64,000 nucleotides of DNA, from positions 60,919 to 124,918 of the forward strand of contig CAJYTF010000013.1 of assembly GCA_913777665.1 (NCBI GenBank). Direction: 5' to 3'. Under the pieces are notes generated by a model that had not been told where the DNA came from, made no database searches, and saw only the letters and a program-made list of their open reading frames with translations. Origin of the DNA: an uncultured Myroides sp. Its GTDB lineage: Bacteria; Bacteroidota; Bacteroidia; Flavobacteriales; Flavobacteriaceae. Made by a program: the position numbers and the translations under genes. Positions 36,530 to 45,181 of this stretch are shown in pieces (the first letter of the stretch is position 1; the number at the start of each line of letters is the position of its first letter).

Positions 36530-36720
36530 TTTGAGTTCTCGACTCCGCTCGAACTGACGTGTTGTTATAAATTCGCAACAACAAGCTTTAACTGACAAAG
36601 ATATGAGATTCATCCTTCGTCGGAATGACAAACTGCATGTGGAATGAGATTCCTTCTAAAACCTGTACTGACTCGTCGAAGCATAGGAATGACAAGATTC
36701 ATGTGGAATGAAAGGTTTTA
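36530..36720. repeat. Repeat remnants: family A start and REP-like ggaatgaca pieces
   Basis: gttctcgactccgctcgaac followed by tgacgtg is the 5' end of family A. It is followed by attcatccttcgtcggaatg, acaaactgcatgtggaatga and a second catgtggaatg, i.e. fragments of the gtcattc-type repeat. The 36391-36759 gap has no gene. Confidence 0.6.
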
Positions 36721-36721
36721 A

Positions 36722-36753
36722 AAAGAACAAAACCCTTTCGTGTGAAAGGGTTT
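36722..36753 (-). terminator. Terminator of clpP-clpX
   Basis: Perfect 10-bp stem aaaccctttc / gaaagggttt with a 4-base loop, 6 bases past the clpX stop, with a tgttctttttaaa tail on the - strand. Confidence 0.85.
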
Positions 36754-36759
36754 GTGTAT

Positions 36760-37989
36760 TTAAACGGTTAAAGCCAGGCGCTTCATTAAGTTTTTATCTA
36801 AAGCATGTTTCACGAAATCTCTGTCAACTTCGAATTCTGTTACGTCAGAACCCGGAAGATCGTACATAGGATCGGTTAAAACAGCTTCGCATAACGAACG
36901 TAATCCACGTGCACCTAACTTGTATTCCAATGCCTTATCTACAATATACCAAAGTGCATCTTCGGTAAAAGTCAATTCAACACCATCCATTTCGAACAAT
37001 TTCTGATATTGTTTTACCAAGGCATTTTTAGGCTCGGTTAAGATAGAACGCAACGTATTGCGATCTAACGGATCCATGTGTGTTAAAACCGGTAAACGAC
37101 CTATGATTTCGGGAATCAATCCAAAATCTTTTAAATCTTTAGGTATGATATACTGCAACAGATTGCTTTTATCTGCTTTTTCGTTTTCTTTAGAAGATCC
37201 AAAACCAACAGCATGAAAGTTCAAACGTTTGGTTATGATTCGTTCGATACCATCAAAAGCTCCGCCGGCAATAAACAGAATATCCTGCGTATTAACTTCG
37301 ATAAACTTCTGATCGGGATGTTTTCTTCCACCTTTTGGCGGAACATTCACCACAGAACCTTCCAATAGCTTCAATAACGCCTGCTGCACTCCTTCGCCAC
37401 TTACATCGCGCGTGATCGAAGGATTGTCGCTTTTACGGGCAATTTTATCAATTTCATCGATAAAAATAATACCGCGTTGTGCTTTATCCACATCATAATC
37501 TGCTGCCTGCAACAATTTGGTTAAGATACCTTCTACATCTTCGCCCACATAACCAGCTTCGGTTAAAACGGTAGCATCAACAATTGCTAAAGGCACGTTT
37601 AACATACGGGCAATGGTTTTTGCAACCAGCGTTTTACCGGTTCCGGTTTGCCCTACAACGATGATGTTACTTTTTTCTATTTCAACATCGTTCTTTAAAT
37701 CTTGCTGCAGCAAACGTTTGTAATGGTTATAAACGGCAACCGACAGTACTTTTTTGGTTTGATCCTGACCAATTACGTATTGATCTAAAAACGCTCTGAT
37801 TTCCTGCGGTTTTCTCAATAAAACCTCATCTGACAATCCTGTTCCGCCTTGCGATTTTAATTCTTCTAATACAATGCCGTGCGCCTGTTCTACACAGTGA
37901 TCACAGATATGCGCATCTACACCGGCAATTAAAATATTAGTTTCGGCTTTTGGCCGCCCACAAAAAGAACAGTTAAATCCTTCCTTCAT
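36760..37989 (-). CDS. clpX: ATP-dependent Clp protease ATP-binding subunit ClpX
   Basis: The 409-residue AAA+ unfoldase has the N-terminal C4 zinc finger (CSFCGRP and CDHC, residues 8-33), Walker A GQTGTGKT, Walker [12 protein letters not shown] and pore loop GYVGEDVE. It recognises tagged or damaged proteins and feeds them into ClpP. It follows clpP with a 5-base gap, the usual arrangement, so both form an operon. Length and motifs are normal. Confidence 0.97.
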   Translation of the reverse strand: MKEGFNCSFCGRPKAETNILIAGVDAHICDHCVEQAHGIVLEELKSQGGTGLSDEVLLRKPQEIRAFLDQYVIGQDQTKKVLSVAVYNHYKRLLQQDLKNDVEIEKSNIIVVGQTGTGKTLVAKTIARMLNVPLAIVDATVLTEAGYVGEDVEGILTKLLQAADYDVDKAQRGIIFIDEIDKIARKSDNPSITRDVSGEGVQQALLKLLEGSVVNVPPKGGRKHPDQKFIEVNTQDILFIAGGAFDGIERIITKRLNFHAVGFGSSKENEKADKSNLLQYIIPKDLKDFGLIPEIIGRLPVLTHMDPLDRNTLRSILTEPKNALVKQYQKLFEMDGVELTFTEDALWYIVDKALEYKLGARGLRSLCEAVLTDPMYDLPGSDVTEFEVDRDFVKHALDKNLMKRLALTV

Positions 37990-37994
37990 TATAA

Positions 37995-38672
37995 TTATTC
38001 TCTTGTTAAAACTTCATCAATCATTCCGTATTCCTTCGCTTCGTCTGCACGCATCCAGTAGTCACGTTCAGAATCTTTATACACTTTGTCGTACGGTTTT
38101 TTAGAATGTTTGGCAATGATTTGATACAATTCTTCTTTTAACTTCAACATTTCTTTTAAGTTGATTTCCATATCGGTTGCAACACCTTGTGCCCCGCCCG
38201 ATGGTTGGTGGATCATAACGCGAGAATGTGGTAATGCCGAACGTTTACCATCGGCACCGGCACATAACAATACCGCACCCATTGACGCTGCCATACCTGT
38301 ACAGATTGTAGCTACATCGGGCTTAACGAACTGCATGGTATCGTAAATACCTAAACCTGCGTACACGCTGCCGCCCGGTGAATTGATATAGATTGAGATG
38401 TCTTTAGAAGCATCTACGCTTTCTAAAAACAGCAATTGTGCCTGAATGATGTTTGCCACATAATCATCTACCCCTGATCCAAGGAAAATGATGCGATCCA
38501 TCATTAAACGCGAGAAAACGTCCATAGATGCTATGTTCATTGGGCGTTCTTCGATAATATAAGGCGTCATACTGCCTGTTGGTGTCATGCTACCCACGAT
38601 TTTATCGTAGTACATATTATTTACCTTGTGGTGCTTTGTAGCGTATTTTCTAAATTCTTTTCCGTAATTCAT
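37995..38672 (-). CDS. clpP: ATP-dependent Clp protease proteolytic subunit ClpP
   Basis: Start set at the ATG at 38672 ([15 protein letters not shown]). The frame extends upstream to 38729 but that would run through a hairpin and a promoter box. Catalytic Ser130 (GMAASMGA) and His155 (SRVMIHQP) and the INSPGG oxyanion-loop motif are intact. ClpP is the serine protease barrel partner of ClpX. Early in the chain [11 protein letters not shown] is a small direct duplication. Confidence 0.97.
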   Translation of the reverse strand: MNYGKEFRKYATKHHKVNNMYYDKIVGSMTPTGSMTPYIIEERPMNIASMDVFSRLMMDRIIFLGSGVDDYVANIIQAQLLFLESVDASKDISIYINSPGGSVYAGLGIYDTMQFVKPDVATICTGMAASMGAVLLCAGADGKRSALPHSRVMIHQPSGGAQGVATDMEINLKEMLKLKEELYQIIAKHSKKPYDKVYKDSERDYWMRADEAKEYGMIDEVLTRE

Positions 38673-38691
38673 ATTTTTATTCTTGTAAATT

Positions 38692-38726
38692 AAAAAAATA
38701 AGCGTCGAAACAAACCGTTCGACGCT
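38692..38726 (-). terminator. Intrinsic terminator of tig, in front of clpP
   Basis: On the - strand the stem AGCGTCGAA / TTCGACGCT is followed by TTATTTTTTT, a clear Rho-independent terminator. It lies 28 bases after the tig stop. A -7 box (38727-38734) directly abuts the stem. Confidence 0.85.
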
Positions 38727-38734
38727 CAAATATA
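38727..38734 (-). promoter_or_regulatory. -7 box TATATTTG for clpP-clpX, abutting the tig terminator
   Basis: On the - strand TATATTTG fits TAnnTTTG exactly and ends right at the terminator stem. Transcripts starting about 5 bases later would begin inside the first arm and could not form the hairpin. No good -33 box is visible at 19-20 bases. Confidence 0.6.
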
Positions 38735-38753
38735 CTTAAATTTTCGCAGAAAA

Positions 38754-40076
38754 TTATTCTCCGTAAACCTCTTTAACGAAATCTTTGTAAGTTACTTCTT
38801 TTTCACTTCCGCTTGCTTTTTCAGCAAACAATTTCATCATTTTATCGTTCATCAATTGCTCAGAAATACGTTTTACTTCTTCTTGATTTGATAAAACGCG
38901 TGATACGATATTTGTTACATCGTCTTCTGACGGTTCTAACTGACCGAACTGTGCCATTTGATCTTTAATTAATCCTGAAGTGTAATCTTTAATCTCGTCA
39001 AAAGTAATTTGTAAACCGTTATCGGTAATAATTTTACCTTCGATTAACTGGTAACGCAATCCTTTTTCTGATTTTGTGTATTCTTCTTCTGCCTGCTCTA
39101 CAGTTAATTCTGTTTCGCCAGCCGTTTGTAACCATTTAATTAAAAATTCTTTTGGTAGATCGAATTTTGTATTATCAACCAATGCTTCAACTGCATCGTT
39201 CATGAATTTTTGATCTGCCTGTTGTGCAAATTGTTTTTCGGCATCTTCTTTAATACGTGTTTTTAACTCGTCTTCTGAAGTTACTTTACCTTCACCAAAC
39301 AATTTATCGAAAAACTCTTGGTTTAACTCTGCTTTTTCTTTAGTTGAAATTTCTTCGATTGTAAAAGTTACATCCACTTCCAAACCATGAATTTTATCGT
39401 GATCAACTTTTAAAACGTCCATTAATTTATGTTCGTCTTCAAACAAACCTTTGGTAGAAATTGTAACCTCATCGTTTACTTTTTTACCGATGAATTTCTT
39501 TTGATTTGTTTTTGTACGGATATCTGCAACGTTGATTGTAGTTTCATTTTCGATACCTTCTTTCTGGTTAGAAACTTTTACGCGGATATCGTCACCTTCT
39601 TCTACTTTATCTTTAGAAATTAATTTTCCGTATTGTTTCTGAATGTATTCAACCTGCTCGTTTACCATTTCTTCATCGGCAACGATTTTATATTTAGCAG
39701 CAGTTTTAGCAGCACCTAAATCAACCGTGAATTCTGGAGCTAAACCTAATTCGAAATCAAAACTTAATGTATCAGCATCCCAATCGATATCTTTTGCAAC
39801 AGGAAGCGGATTTCCTAAAATATCCAACTTTTCTTCGTTTAAATAGTTACTTAAACTGTCTTGCAACAATTTATTAACCTCATCGAACATAATTGCTTGT
39901 CCGTATTGTTTTTTTACTAACGCAGCAGGAACCTGACCTTTTCTGAAACCTGGTATGTTTGCGTTTTTTCTGTAATCTTTAAGAACCTTTTCAACGTTCG
40001 CAGCAAAATCTTCTTTTGCTAAATCAATTGTAATAACTGCGTTTAACGCATCTACATTATTTCTTGTGATATTCAT
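38754..40076 (-). CDS. tig: Trigger factor, ribosome-associated chaperone
   Basis: The 440-residue protein has the N-terminal ribosome-binding loop GFRKGQVP (near residue 44) followed by the FKBP-like peptidyl-prolyl isomerase domain and a long helical C-terminal domain. It binds nascent chains at the ribosome exit. Gene order tig then clpP-clpX is conserved in bacteria. A hairpin with an internal promoter lies upstream. Confidence 0.95.
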   Translation of the reverse strand: MNITRNNVDALNAVITIDLAKEDFAANVEKVLKDYRKNANIPGFRKGQVPAALVKKQYGQAIMFDEVNKLLQDSLSNYLNEEKLDILGNPLPVAKDIDWDADTLSFDFELGLAPEFTVDLGAAKTAAKYKIVADEEMVNEQVEYIQKQYGKLISKDKVEEGDDIRVKVSNQKEGIENETTINVADIRTKTNQKKFIGKKVNDEVTISTKGLFEDEHKLMDVLKVDHDKIHGLEVDVTFTIEEISTKEKAELNQEFFDKLFGEGKVTSEDELKTRIKEDAEKQFAQQADQKFMNDAVEALVDNTKFDLPKEFLIKWLQTAGETELTVEQAEEEYTKSEKGLRYQLIEGKIITDNGLQITFDEIKDYTSGLIKDQMAQFGQLEPSEDDVTNIVSRVLSNQEEVKRISEQLMNDKMMKLFAEKASGSEKEVTYKDFVKEVYGE

Positions 40077-40099
40077 TGTAAATTTTGTTTCTAACTAAA

Positions 40100-40140
40100 A
40101 TTGGCTTGCAAAAATACATTATTTTTACAAGCCAATCAAA
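40100..40140 (-). promoter_or_regulatory. Promoter of tig inside a 37-bp inverted repeat
   Basis: On the - strand TTTG (-33, 40137-40140) and TATTTTTG (-7, 40109-40116) are separated by 20 bases. Exactly the spacer and -7 box form the inverted repeat: 17-base arms around an ATG loop with one G/A mismatch (40100-40136). It may serve as terminator of the upstream operon, as an operator, or both. Confidence 0.7.
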
Positions 40141-40174
40141 TTTTTAAATAATTGAATATTAATTATTAGTAAAA

Positions 40175-40516
40175 TTAATCTTCGCTGCCTATCCCTCCTA
40201 CTATTGACTGTACAATAGACAAAACCAAACTGAATAATAACGCCGGCCAGAAACCTTCTACATGAAAGCCGCCAACAATGTAGCTGCACAACATTATTAT
40301 TAGAGCGTTGATAACAAAAAGGAACAAACCTAATGTTAATATGGTTACCGGAATGGATATTAACTGCAGTATTGGTTTTACTATAAAGTTAAGCAATGCC
40401 AATACGATTACGACGATTATTGATGATCCGAAACCATCGACACTTACGCCCGGTAAAAAATTTGCCAGCAGATAAACAATGACTGCCGTTACAATTAAAT
40501 TGATTAAAATTCTCAT
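40175..40516 (-). CDS. Phage holin family 4 / YvlD-like membrane protein
   Basis: The 113-residue, strongly hydrophobic protein has about four membrane helices (MRILINLIVTAVIVYLLANF, FGSSIIVVIVLALLNFIVK, ILTLGLFLFVINALIIMLCS) and matches the YvlD/PF04020 pattern with PILQLISIPVTILTLGLF. Despite the family name this is a chromosomal membrane protein, not evidence of a prophage. It is the third gene of the FadL-SGNH operon, 11 bases downstream of the hydrolase. Confidence 0.85.
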   Translation of the reverse strand: MRILINLIVTAVIVYLLANFLPGVSVDGFGSSIIVVIVLALLNFIVKPILQLISIPVTILTLGLFLFVINALIIMLCSYIVGGFHVEGFWPALLFSLVLSIVQSIVGGIGSED

Positions 40517-40527
40517 AGCTTATAATT

Positions 40528-42114
40528 TTAATTTGATGCTTTTATTGTTACACCCGGATAATTACCCGGAACCAGCATTGGCAACTGTGATTTGTAATGT
40601 TCGTTGATTACTTTAACGATTTCGTTAGCTACAAATGCGTAACCACGCGGGTTTGGATGCACGCCGTCTAAAGAAAACAACACTTTATTCATGTTTCCGG
40701 TTCCTTTAAAGTAATCAGCCGTGTACCATTGTCCGTCGCCTAAACGAATACCGCCTGTTAAGTAGCTCATGATGGCATTCATATCGGCAACTGCCAGTTT
40801 TTTAGAACGAGCTGCAGCCCAGATAACATCATTAAATTCTTTGGTTGCTGTTTTTATGATTGTTTGTTCGGCAGGAATCAACACATATTTATCTTCTAAA
40901 GGAAATGTTACACCAATTTTATTGAACAATTCTTTAATATTTGCTGGAACATTTGTAAAGATTGGATTAGTTGATGCGGTTCCAATTACCGAACTAGTAC
41001 CCAATACAAACAAATCGTTTTTGCTTGCATGACGTGCCTGTCCATACAATTGACCTAACAAACCTGCGATTGGTGCCAATTGTTGGTTTTGTGAAGCAAC
41101 TGCCGTAATTTGCTGCGATAAATCGGTTAATGTTTCATCTTTAACCAATAACGCATTGCCTTCTGTTTTAGAAAATGAATTAATACGGTTACCCTGCCCT
41201 AAAGCGGTAAGAATTTGCTTTAACGGTCCTAATAACTGTGCATTTAACTGATCAACCGTTGCTTCTCCGCCTAAAGCTTCAGCCGTTAACGGATTGTAAG
41301 GAACTGTTGTAAAGTGCGGAATTGATGTTACATCCGGTATTGTAGCTACCACGCCTTTTGCTCCATTACTTGTTAAAGTATTAACAATGGTAGTATAAGC
41401 CGAAGCAAATACCTGACGATCGGTAATATCGTTACTTCCATAGGTTGAAGGATCCATATTACCTTCTTGGCTTACACCTACACCACCAGATAATGCGTAC
41501 GCCAACACATCGTTAGCGCCAATCCAGTTTGTAAAAAATGTAGGATTCATACTCATAGCGTCGCTTAAAACCGTTGTATTAGGGCTGGTTGCGTGGCGTA
41601 CGAAATAAGGATTTGCCCTTCCTGTTGCTACATTAGCCAGATTACCATAACCCGGAGCTAGCAAATGGAACGATTTTGCCCCAGGAACTCCCATATTATT
41701 GTAAGCTTTAGCTTGTAAATTACTGATTTCTATGGTTGGTGTACCCGTTAAATTTTGAGGACCACCTGTTGACATATTGATGATTAAACGGGTTGCAGCC
41801 GCTTGTTGTCCCATAAGCAACAAACCGCCTAAATCGTTGGTATCGTCACTGAACGACGGTTGCGTAAACGACCCACCGCCAACTACTGCAAACTGTTTAG
41901 CCAGCAAATTAGGAAAGGAATACTGCTGACCCGAACGATACACCGTTCCGTCCATATAACCGGCTGTCAACGAATTTCCCAATGCAACGTAGGTTGTAAA
42001 GTCGGCTTCGCCTTTAGAATATGATTCGTTTGTAACCTCGTTTTCAAATTCCGGTTCGCAAGCAACAAAGCTAAATGCAACCGCAGCTAAAAGTATAGAT
42101 TGATATTTTTTCAT
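40528..42114 (-). CDS. SGNH/GDSL-family hydrolase lipoprotein
   Basis: The lipoprotein signal MKKYQSILLAAVAFSFVAC precedes a 500-residue SGNH domain with VALGNSLTAGY (block I Ser; GNSL in place of GDSL), IGANDVLAYA (block III Asn) and DGVHPNPRG (block V Asp-His). It is probably an outer-membrane-linked esterase or lipase. It lies 9 bases downstream of the FadL-type porin, and the pair is often co-encoded in flavobacteria, suggesting lipid substrate uptake and hydrolysis. Confidence 0.9.
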   Translation of the reverse strand: MKKYQSILLAAVAFSFVACEPEFENEVTNESYSKGEADFTTYVALGNSLTAGYMDGTVYRSGQQYSFPNLLAKQFAVVGGGSFTQPSFSDDTNDLGGLLLMGQQAAATRLIINMSTGGPQNLTGTPTIEISNLQAKAYNNMGVPGAKSFHLLAPGYGNLANVATGRANPYFVRHATSPNTTVLSDAMSMNPTFFTNWIGANDVLAYALSGGVGVSQEGNMDPSTYGSNDITDRQVFASAYTTIVNTLTSNGAKGVVATIPDVTSIPHFTTVPYNPLTAEALGGEATVDQLNAQLLGPLKQILTALGQGNRINSFSKTEGNALLVKDETLTDLSQQITAVASQNQQLAPIAGLLGQLYGQARHASKNDLFVLGTSSVIGTASTNPIFTNVPANIKELFNKIGVTFPLEDKYVLIPAEQTIIKTATKEFNDVIWAAARSKKLAVADMNAIMSYLTGGIRLGDGQWYTADYFKGTGNMNKVLFSLDGVHPNPRGYAFVANEIVKVINEHYKSQLPMLVPGNYPGVTIKASN

Positions 42115-42123
42115 AATGATCGA

Positions 42124-43374
42124 TTAAAAATTGTACGATAAACCTAAACCTAAAGAATATGCCGATGAGCGATAGTCGCCACCAAAAGAAACATGCGTAC
42201 CATCTTCTATATAATGATCGTACGAGTTTTTGGTTTCTTTAAAGTGTAATGCACTTGCAGCAAAATCGATTCCGAATTTAGGTGTAACCTGATAAGTGAA
42301 ACCTACTGTTCCTGCCAAAGCATCGTTACGAGGCGTTTCTGGTGCGAAATATCCATCCTGAACCGGCGAAATATCATAATAACCACCTACACGGGCAGAG
42401 AATTTTTCAGAAGGAGCAAACTGCAAACCTCCACGCATTGTTCCACTGCTTTTATAGTTACGAGGATTAACCGATGTTGCAATTGCAGGGTTATCAAAAT
42501 CAATAACCAAATTATCATACGCTTTCCAGAAAGTATGATTGTAATCTACAGCAGCCAACCATTTATCGGTAATTTGATAAGAGAAACCAATAGTCAATTC
42601 GGCAGGTAACGGCATGGTAGCATCAAACTTTCCATTCGTGTATGTTCCACCCAAAAAGCTTGGCATGTCATGAAACTTGGCATCGCCACCCTCAACCTTC
42701 ATATCGATTTGCGAACGGTAGTTCACACCAAAAGTAACATAATCGTCTAAACGAGCTGTTACCCCAAGGTTGTATCCCCAAGCACTAACGCCGGCAGCAT
42801 CAATGGTAACATCTGAACGATTTCCGTTTTCATCTACCATACTTCTTGAAAGATTTCTGTTGAAGGTTACGCCACCGTTAACATAAATCAACCCGGCTCC
42901 AACACTAATATTATCGGTAATTTTGTACGATACCGTAGGTTGCACGAATATTGCCTGCAAATCGATATTGTTTACCAAGTGCGATCCCGGCCAGTCACGA
43001 TCCCACTCAACCGAACTTCCATATGGCGTATAAACAGCCAAACCAACCGAAAAACGATCGGAAGCCTGATAATTTCCGTAGAAATAAAATGGTGTACCCG
43101 TGTTCGTTGTGGAATTAGACCAATTGTATAAAGAATTTTGAAACTTTACGTTAGATACCAACGCTGTGGCACCTGCAGAAAAACTCCATTTGTTTTTTAA
43201 AAAAGTACCACTCGCTGGGTTAAAGAACAAACTTTCGGCGTTTTGACCGATAACGGCAACACCTGTATGCCCCATTGCCAACTGGCGCTGACCCTGCATA
43301 CTGATGCGGTACCCGCCGGCAAATGTGTTGGTAGCCAAGAGCGATAATAAAGAAATAGATAAAATTTTCTTCAT
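42124..43374 (-). CDS. OmpP1/FadL family outer-membrane transporter
   Basis: The 416-residue protein has a signal peptide (MKKILSISLLSLLATNTFAG) and an N-terminal hatch with GYRISMQGQRQLAMGHTGVA, the FadL/OmpP1 hallmark. A beta barrel follows that ends in aromatic F (LGLGLSYNF). FadL porins take up long-chain fatty acids and hydrophobic compounds. It heads a three-gene operon with an SGNH hydrolase and a YvlD-like protein. Confidence 0.9.
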   Translation of the reverse strand: MKKILSISLLSLLATNTFAGGYRISMQGQRQLAMGHTGVAVIGQNAESLFFNPASGTFLKNKWSFSAGATALVSNVKFQNSLYNWSNSTTNTGTPFYFYGNYQASDRFSVGLAVYTPYGSSVEWDRDWPGSHLVNNIDLQAIFVQPTVSYKITDNISVGAGLIYVNGGVTFNRNLSRSMVDENGNRSDVTIDAAGVSAWGYNLGVTARLDDYVTFGVNYRSQIDMKVEGGDAKFHDMPSFLGGTYTNGKFDATMPLPAELTIGFSYQITDKWLAAVDYNHTFWKAYDNLVIDFDNPAIATSVNPRNYKSSGTMRGGLQFAPSEKFSARVGGYYDISPVQDGYFAPETPRNDALAGTVGFTYQVTPKFGIDFAASALHFKETKNSYDHYIEDGTHVSFGGDYRSSAYSLGLGLSYNF

Positions 43375-43402
43375 AACTAAACTTTTATTTATGTTAGTAT
43401 TT

Positions 43403-43410
43403 CAAATATA
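43403..43410 (-). promoter_or_regulatory. -7 box TATATTTG of the FadL operon
   Basis: A perfect TAnnTTTG match on the - strand, 28 bases before the FadL-type start codon. No TTG at the expected -33 spacing was seen. Confidence 0.55.
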
Positions 43411-43505
43411 CCACATTTTACAAAAGTTTAAAAACTCTTAAAGAAAATTACAGAATTATTAATTATTTGTTAAATACAAAAAGAAATAATTATTATGCAC
43501 GCATA

Positions 43506-44276
43506 TTATTTTAAAAAATCAATTGATTTATCAAAGAATTCCGCAGGATTGTCGGCATGCAACCAATGTCCCGCATTTGAAACCGTTTGAATTACCGCAT
43601 TAGGGAAATGCTTTTTTATTAAATCGGCATCTTCTTCTGTGATGTAGTTAGAATTACTTCCACGTAAAAATAAAACCGATCCGTTAAAAACATCCGATTC
43701 TTTCAACGCTTCGCCAATTGCTTCTTCATCGTTATTGAACGCATCTAAATTAAAACGGAAACCTAATTGTTGAGAAGTAACACGATGCACATTTTTCATT
43801 AAAAACTGCACAACACCAGCTTCTTTTACATGTTGTTCAATAGTTTCCTGAACTTCGTTACGAGAAGGATTTGTAGAAAAATCAACGGCATTTAAAGCTG
43901 TCATCACATCCTGATGGTGGGGCGGATAATATTTTGGAGAAATATCGGCTACAATTAATTTATCGATCAATTCAGGATATTTCACCGCTAAATTCATAGC
44001 AACTTTTCCACCCATTGAATGCCCGATAACATCAACTTTGTCCAAATTATTTGCTTTGCAATATGCCACAACATCGTCTGCCATTAGCTGATAATTGAAT
44101 ACATTGGAATGAAAACTGCGTCCGTGGTTACGCAAGTCCAGTAAATGTGCAGCAAAACCGCTTTCGGCATATTTTGCTCCCAAGGTTTTCCAGTTATCGC
44201 TCATTCCTAAAAAACCATGTAATACAAGTAATGGTTTTCCCGAGCCTTCTATTTTGGCGTATAATAAATTGTTCAT
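43506..44276 (-). CDS. Alpha/beta-hydrolase (YbfF-like)
   Basis: The 256-residue enzyme has LVLHGFLGMSDNW (oxyanion region), nucleophile GHSMGG and C-terminal His in SNAGHWLHAD. The arrangement is that of YbfF-type esterases. It is cytoplasmic and lacks a signal peptide. The substrate is unknown. A TATATTTG box lies 24 bases upstream of the start codon. Confidence 0.85.
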   Translation of the reverse strand: MNNLLYAKIEGSGKPLLVLHGFLGMSDNWKTLGAKYAESGFAAHLLDLRNHGRSFHSNVFNYQLMADDVVAYCKANNLDKVDVIGHSMGGKVAMNLAVKYPELIDKLIVADISPKYYPPHHQDVMTALNAVDFSTNPSRNEVQETIEQHVKEAGVVQFLMKNVHRVTSQQLGFRFNLDAFNNDEEAIGEALKESDVFNGSVLFLRGSNSNYITEEDADLIKKHFPNAVIQTVSNAGHWLHADNPAEFFDKSIDFLK

Positions 44277-44300
44277 TCTTTAATGGTAAATCAATGACTA

Positions 44301-44308
44301 CAAATATA
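44301..44308 (-). promoter_or_regulatory. -7 box TATATTTG of the alpha/beta-hydrolase gene
   Basis: Perfect TAnnTTTG on the - strand, with a TTG about 16 bases further upstream as a possible -33. Confidence 0.55.
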
Positions 44309-44381
44309 TAAAAAGGATTATTTTCAAGCTCTATAAATTACCTACGAAAGTTCACTATGCAATCAAATAGTTAATTTTTAA

Positions 44382-44389
44382 TATATTTG
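44382..44389 (+). promoter_or_regulatory. -7 box TATATTTG of the T9SS protein gene
   Basis: Perfect TAnnTTTG on the + strand, 30 bases before the ATG at 44420; it is divergent from the hydrolase promoter 73 bases away. Confidence 0.6.
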
Positions 44390-44419
44390 TTATTAATCAT
44401 CAATTAAAGCAAATATATT

Positions 44420-45133
44420 ATGAAAAACGCAATACTTTTATTCACATTTTTTGTAATAACCCAACTACAAGCACAAACATCTTTAACAGGTACAGATTGG
44501 TATTTAACCAAAATAGAAGAAAACAATCAAGTAGATAACGTACCCATATTTAATAACGGACTCACACCGGGAGATTGGCATTTTATTGTATTACCACCAA
44601 CCTCTACAGAAGACAATGCAAATTTAATAAGTAGTTATTGCTCCAGTTTTATTGGACCGGTTAATGTAACTTCAACAGATTTTACTTTTTCTATGGGACA
44701 GATAAGCCTTACTTTAAATATGCCTTGCGAATGGATGACCACTGGTGAAATTCAGTATTTCAGTAAATATTATAACTTTTATGAAAACTATCGAAATGAT
44801 ACTTTTACATACATCATTCAAAATAATGAGTTAGTAATAACAAATAATGCAGGCAACAAAGCGTATTACAGCAACATTCCTTTAAGCAATAAAACTTTTG
44901 AAAAGATAGATAAAGAATTAATGGTTTACCCTAACCCGGGAACTAATGAATTATCAATTAAATTACCTGAAAGCGAACAATTAAATTCGGTAAAAATTTT
45001 TAATACAGAAGGAAAAGAAGTACGAAAAGTAAATTCAACCTTACTGAATATTTCTGATTTAAGTGCGGGAATGTACTATTTAGAAATAAATATTAACGGG
45101 GTTAACTACAAGCGTAAAATCATTAAAAAATAG
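44420..45133 (+). CDS. T9SS type A sorting domain-containing secreted protein
   Basis: The signal peptide is MKNAILLFTFFVITQLQA. Residues 20-155 form a small beta-rich domain (TGTDWYLTKIEENNQVDNVP) resembling META/lipocalin-like secreted domains, though not clearly assignable. The last ~70 residues (MVYPNPGTNELSIKLPESEQ to YKRKIIKK) are a T9SS type A sorting domain. It is exported and surface-attached. Confidence 0.8.
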   Translation: MKNAILLFTFFVITQLQAQTSLTGTDWYLTKIEENNQVDNVPIFNNGLTPGDWHFIVLPPTSTEDNANLISSYCSSFIGPVNVTSTDFTFSMGQISLTLNMPCEWMTTGEIQYFSKYYNFYENYRNDTFTYIIQNNELVITNNAGNKAYYSNIPLSNKTFEKIDKELMVYPNPGTNELSIKLPESEQLNSVKIFNTEGKEVRKVNSTLLNISDLSAGMYYLEININGVNYKRKIIKK

Positions 45134-45140
45134 AATATAA

Positions 45141-45175
45141 AATAAAGCCTGTATCAAACCACAGGCTTTTATTCT
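45141..45175. terminator. Bidirectional terminator between the T9SS gene and pdxJ
   Basis: Arms aaagcctgt / acaggcttt with an 8-base loop are flanked by A and T tracts, serving two convergent genes (stop at 45133 on +, stop at 45182 on -). Confidence 0.85.
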
Positions 45176-45181
45176 TTTAAA

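Noticed and set aside
38673..38729. 19-residue N-terminal extension of ClpP
   Set aside because: It would translate through the tig terminator and the clpP promoter region; the ATG at 38672 gives a normal ClpP.
40175..40516. Holin-family name as evidence for a prophage
   Set aside because: The protein belongs to a chromosomal YvlD-like membrane family in an operon with FadL and an SGNH hydrolase; no phage genes lie nearby.
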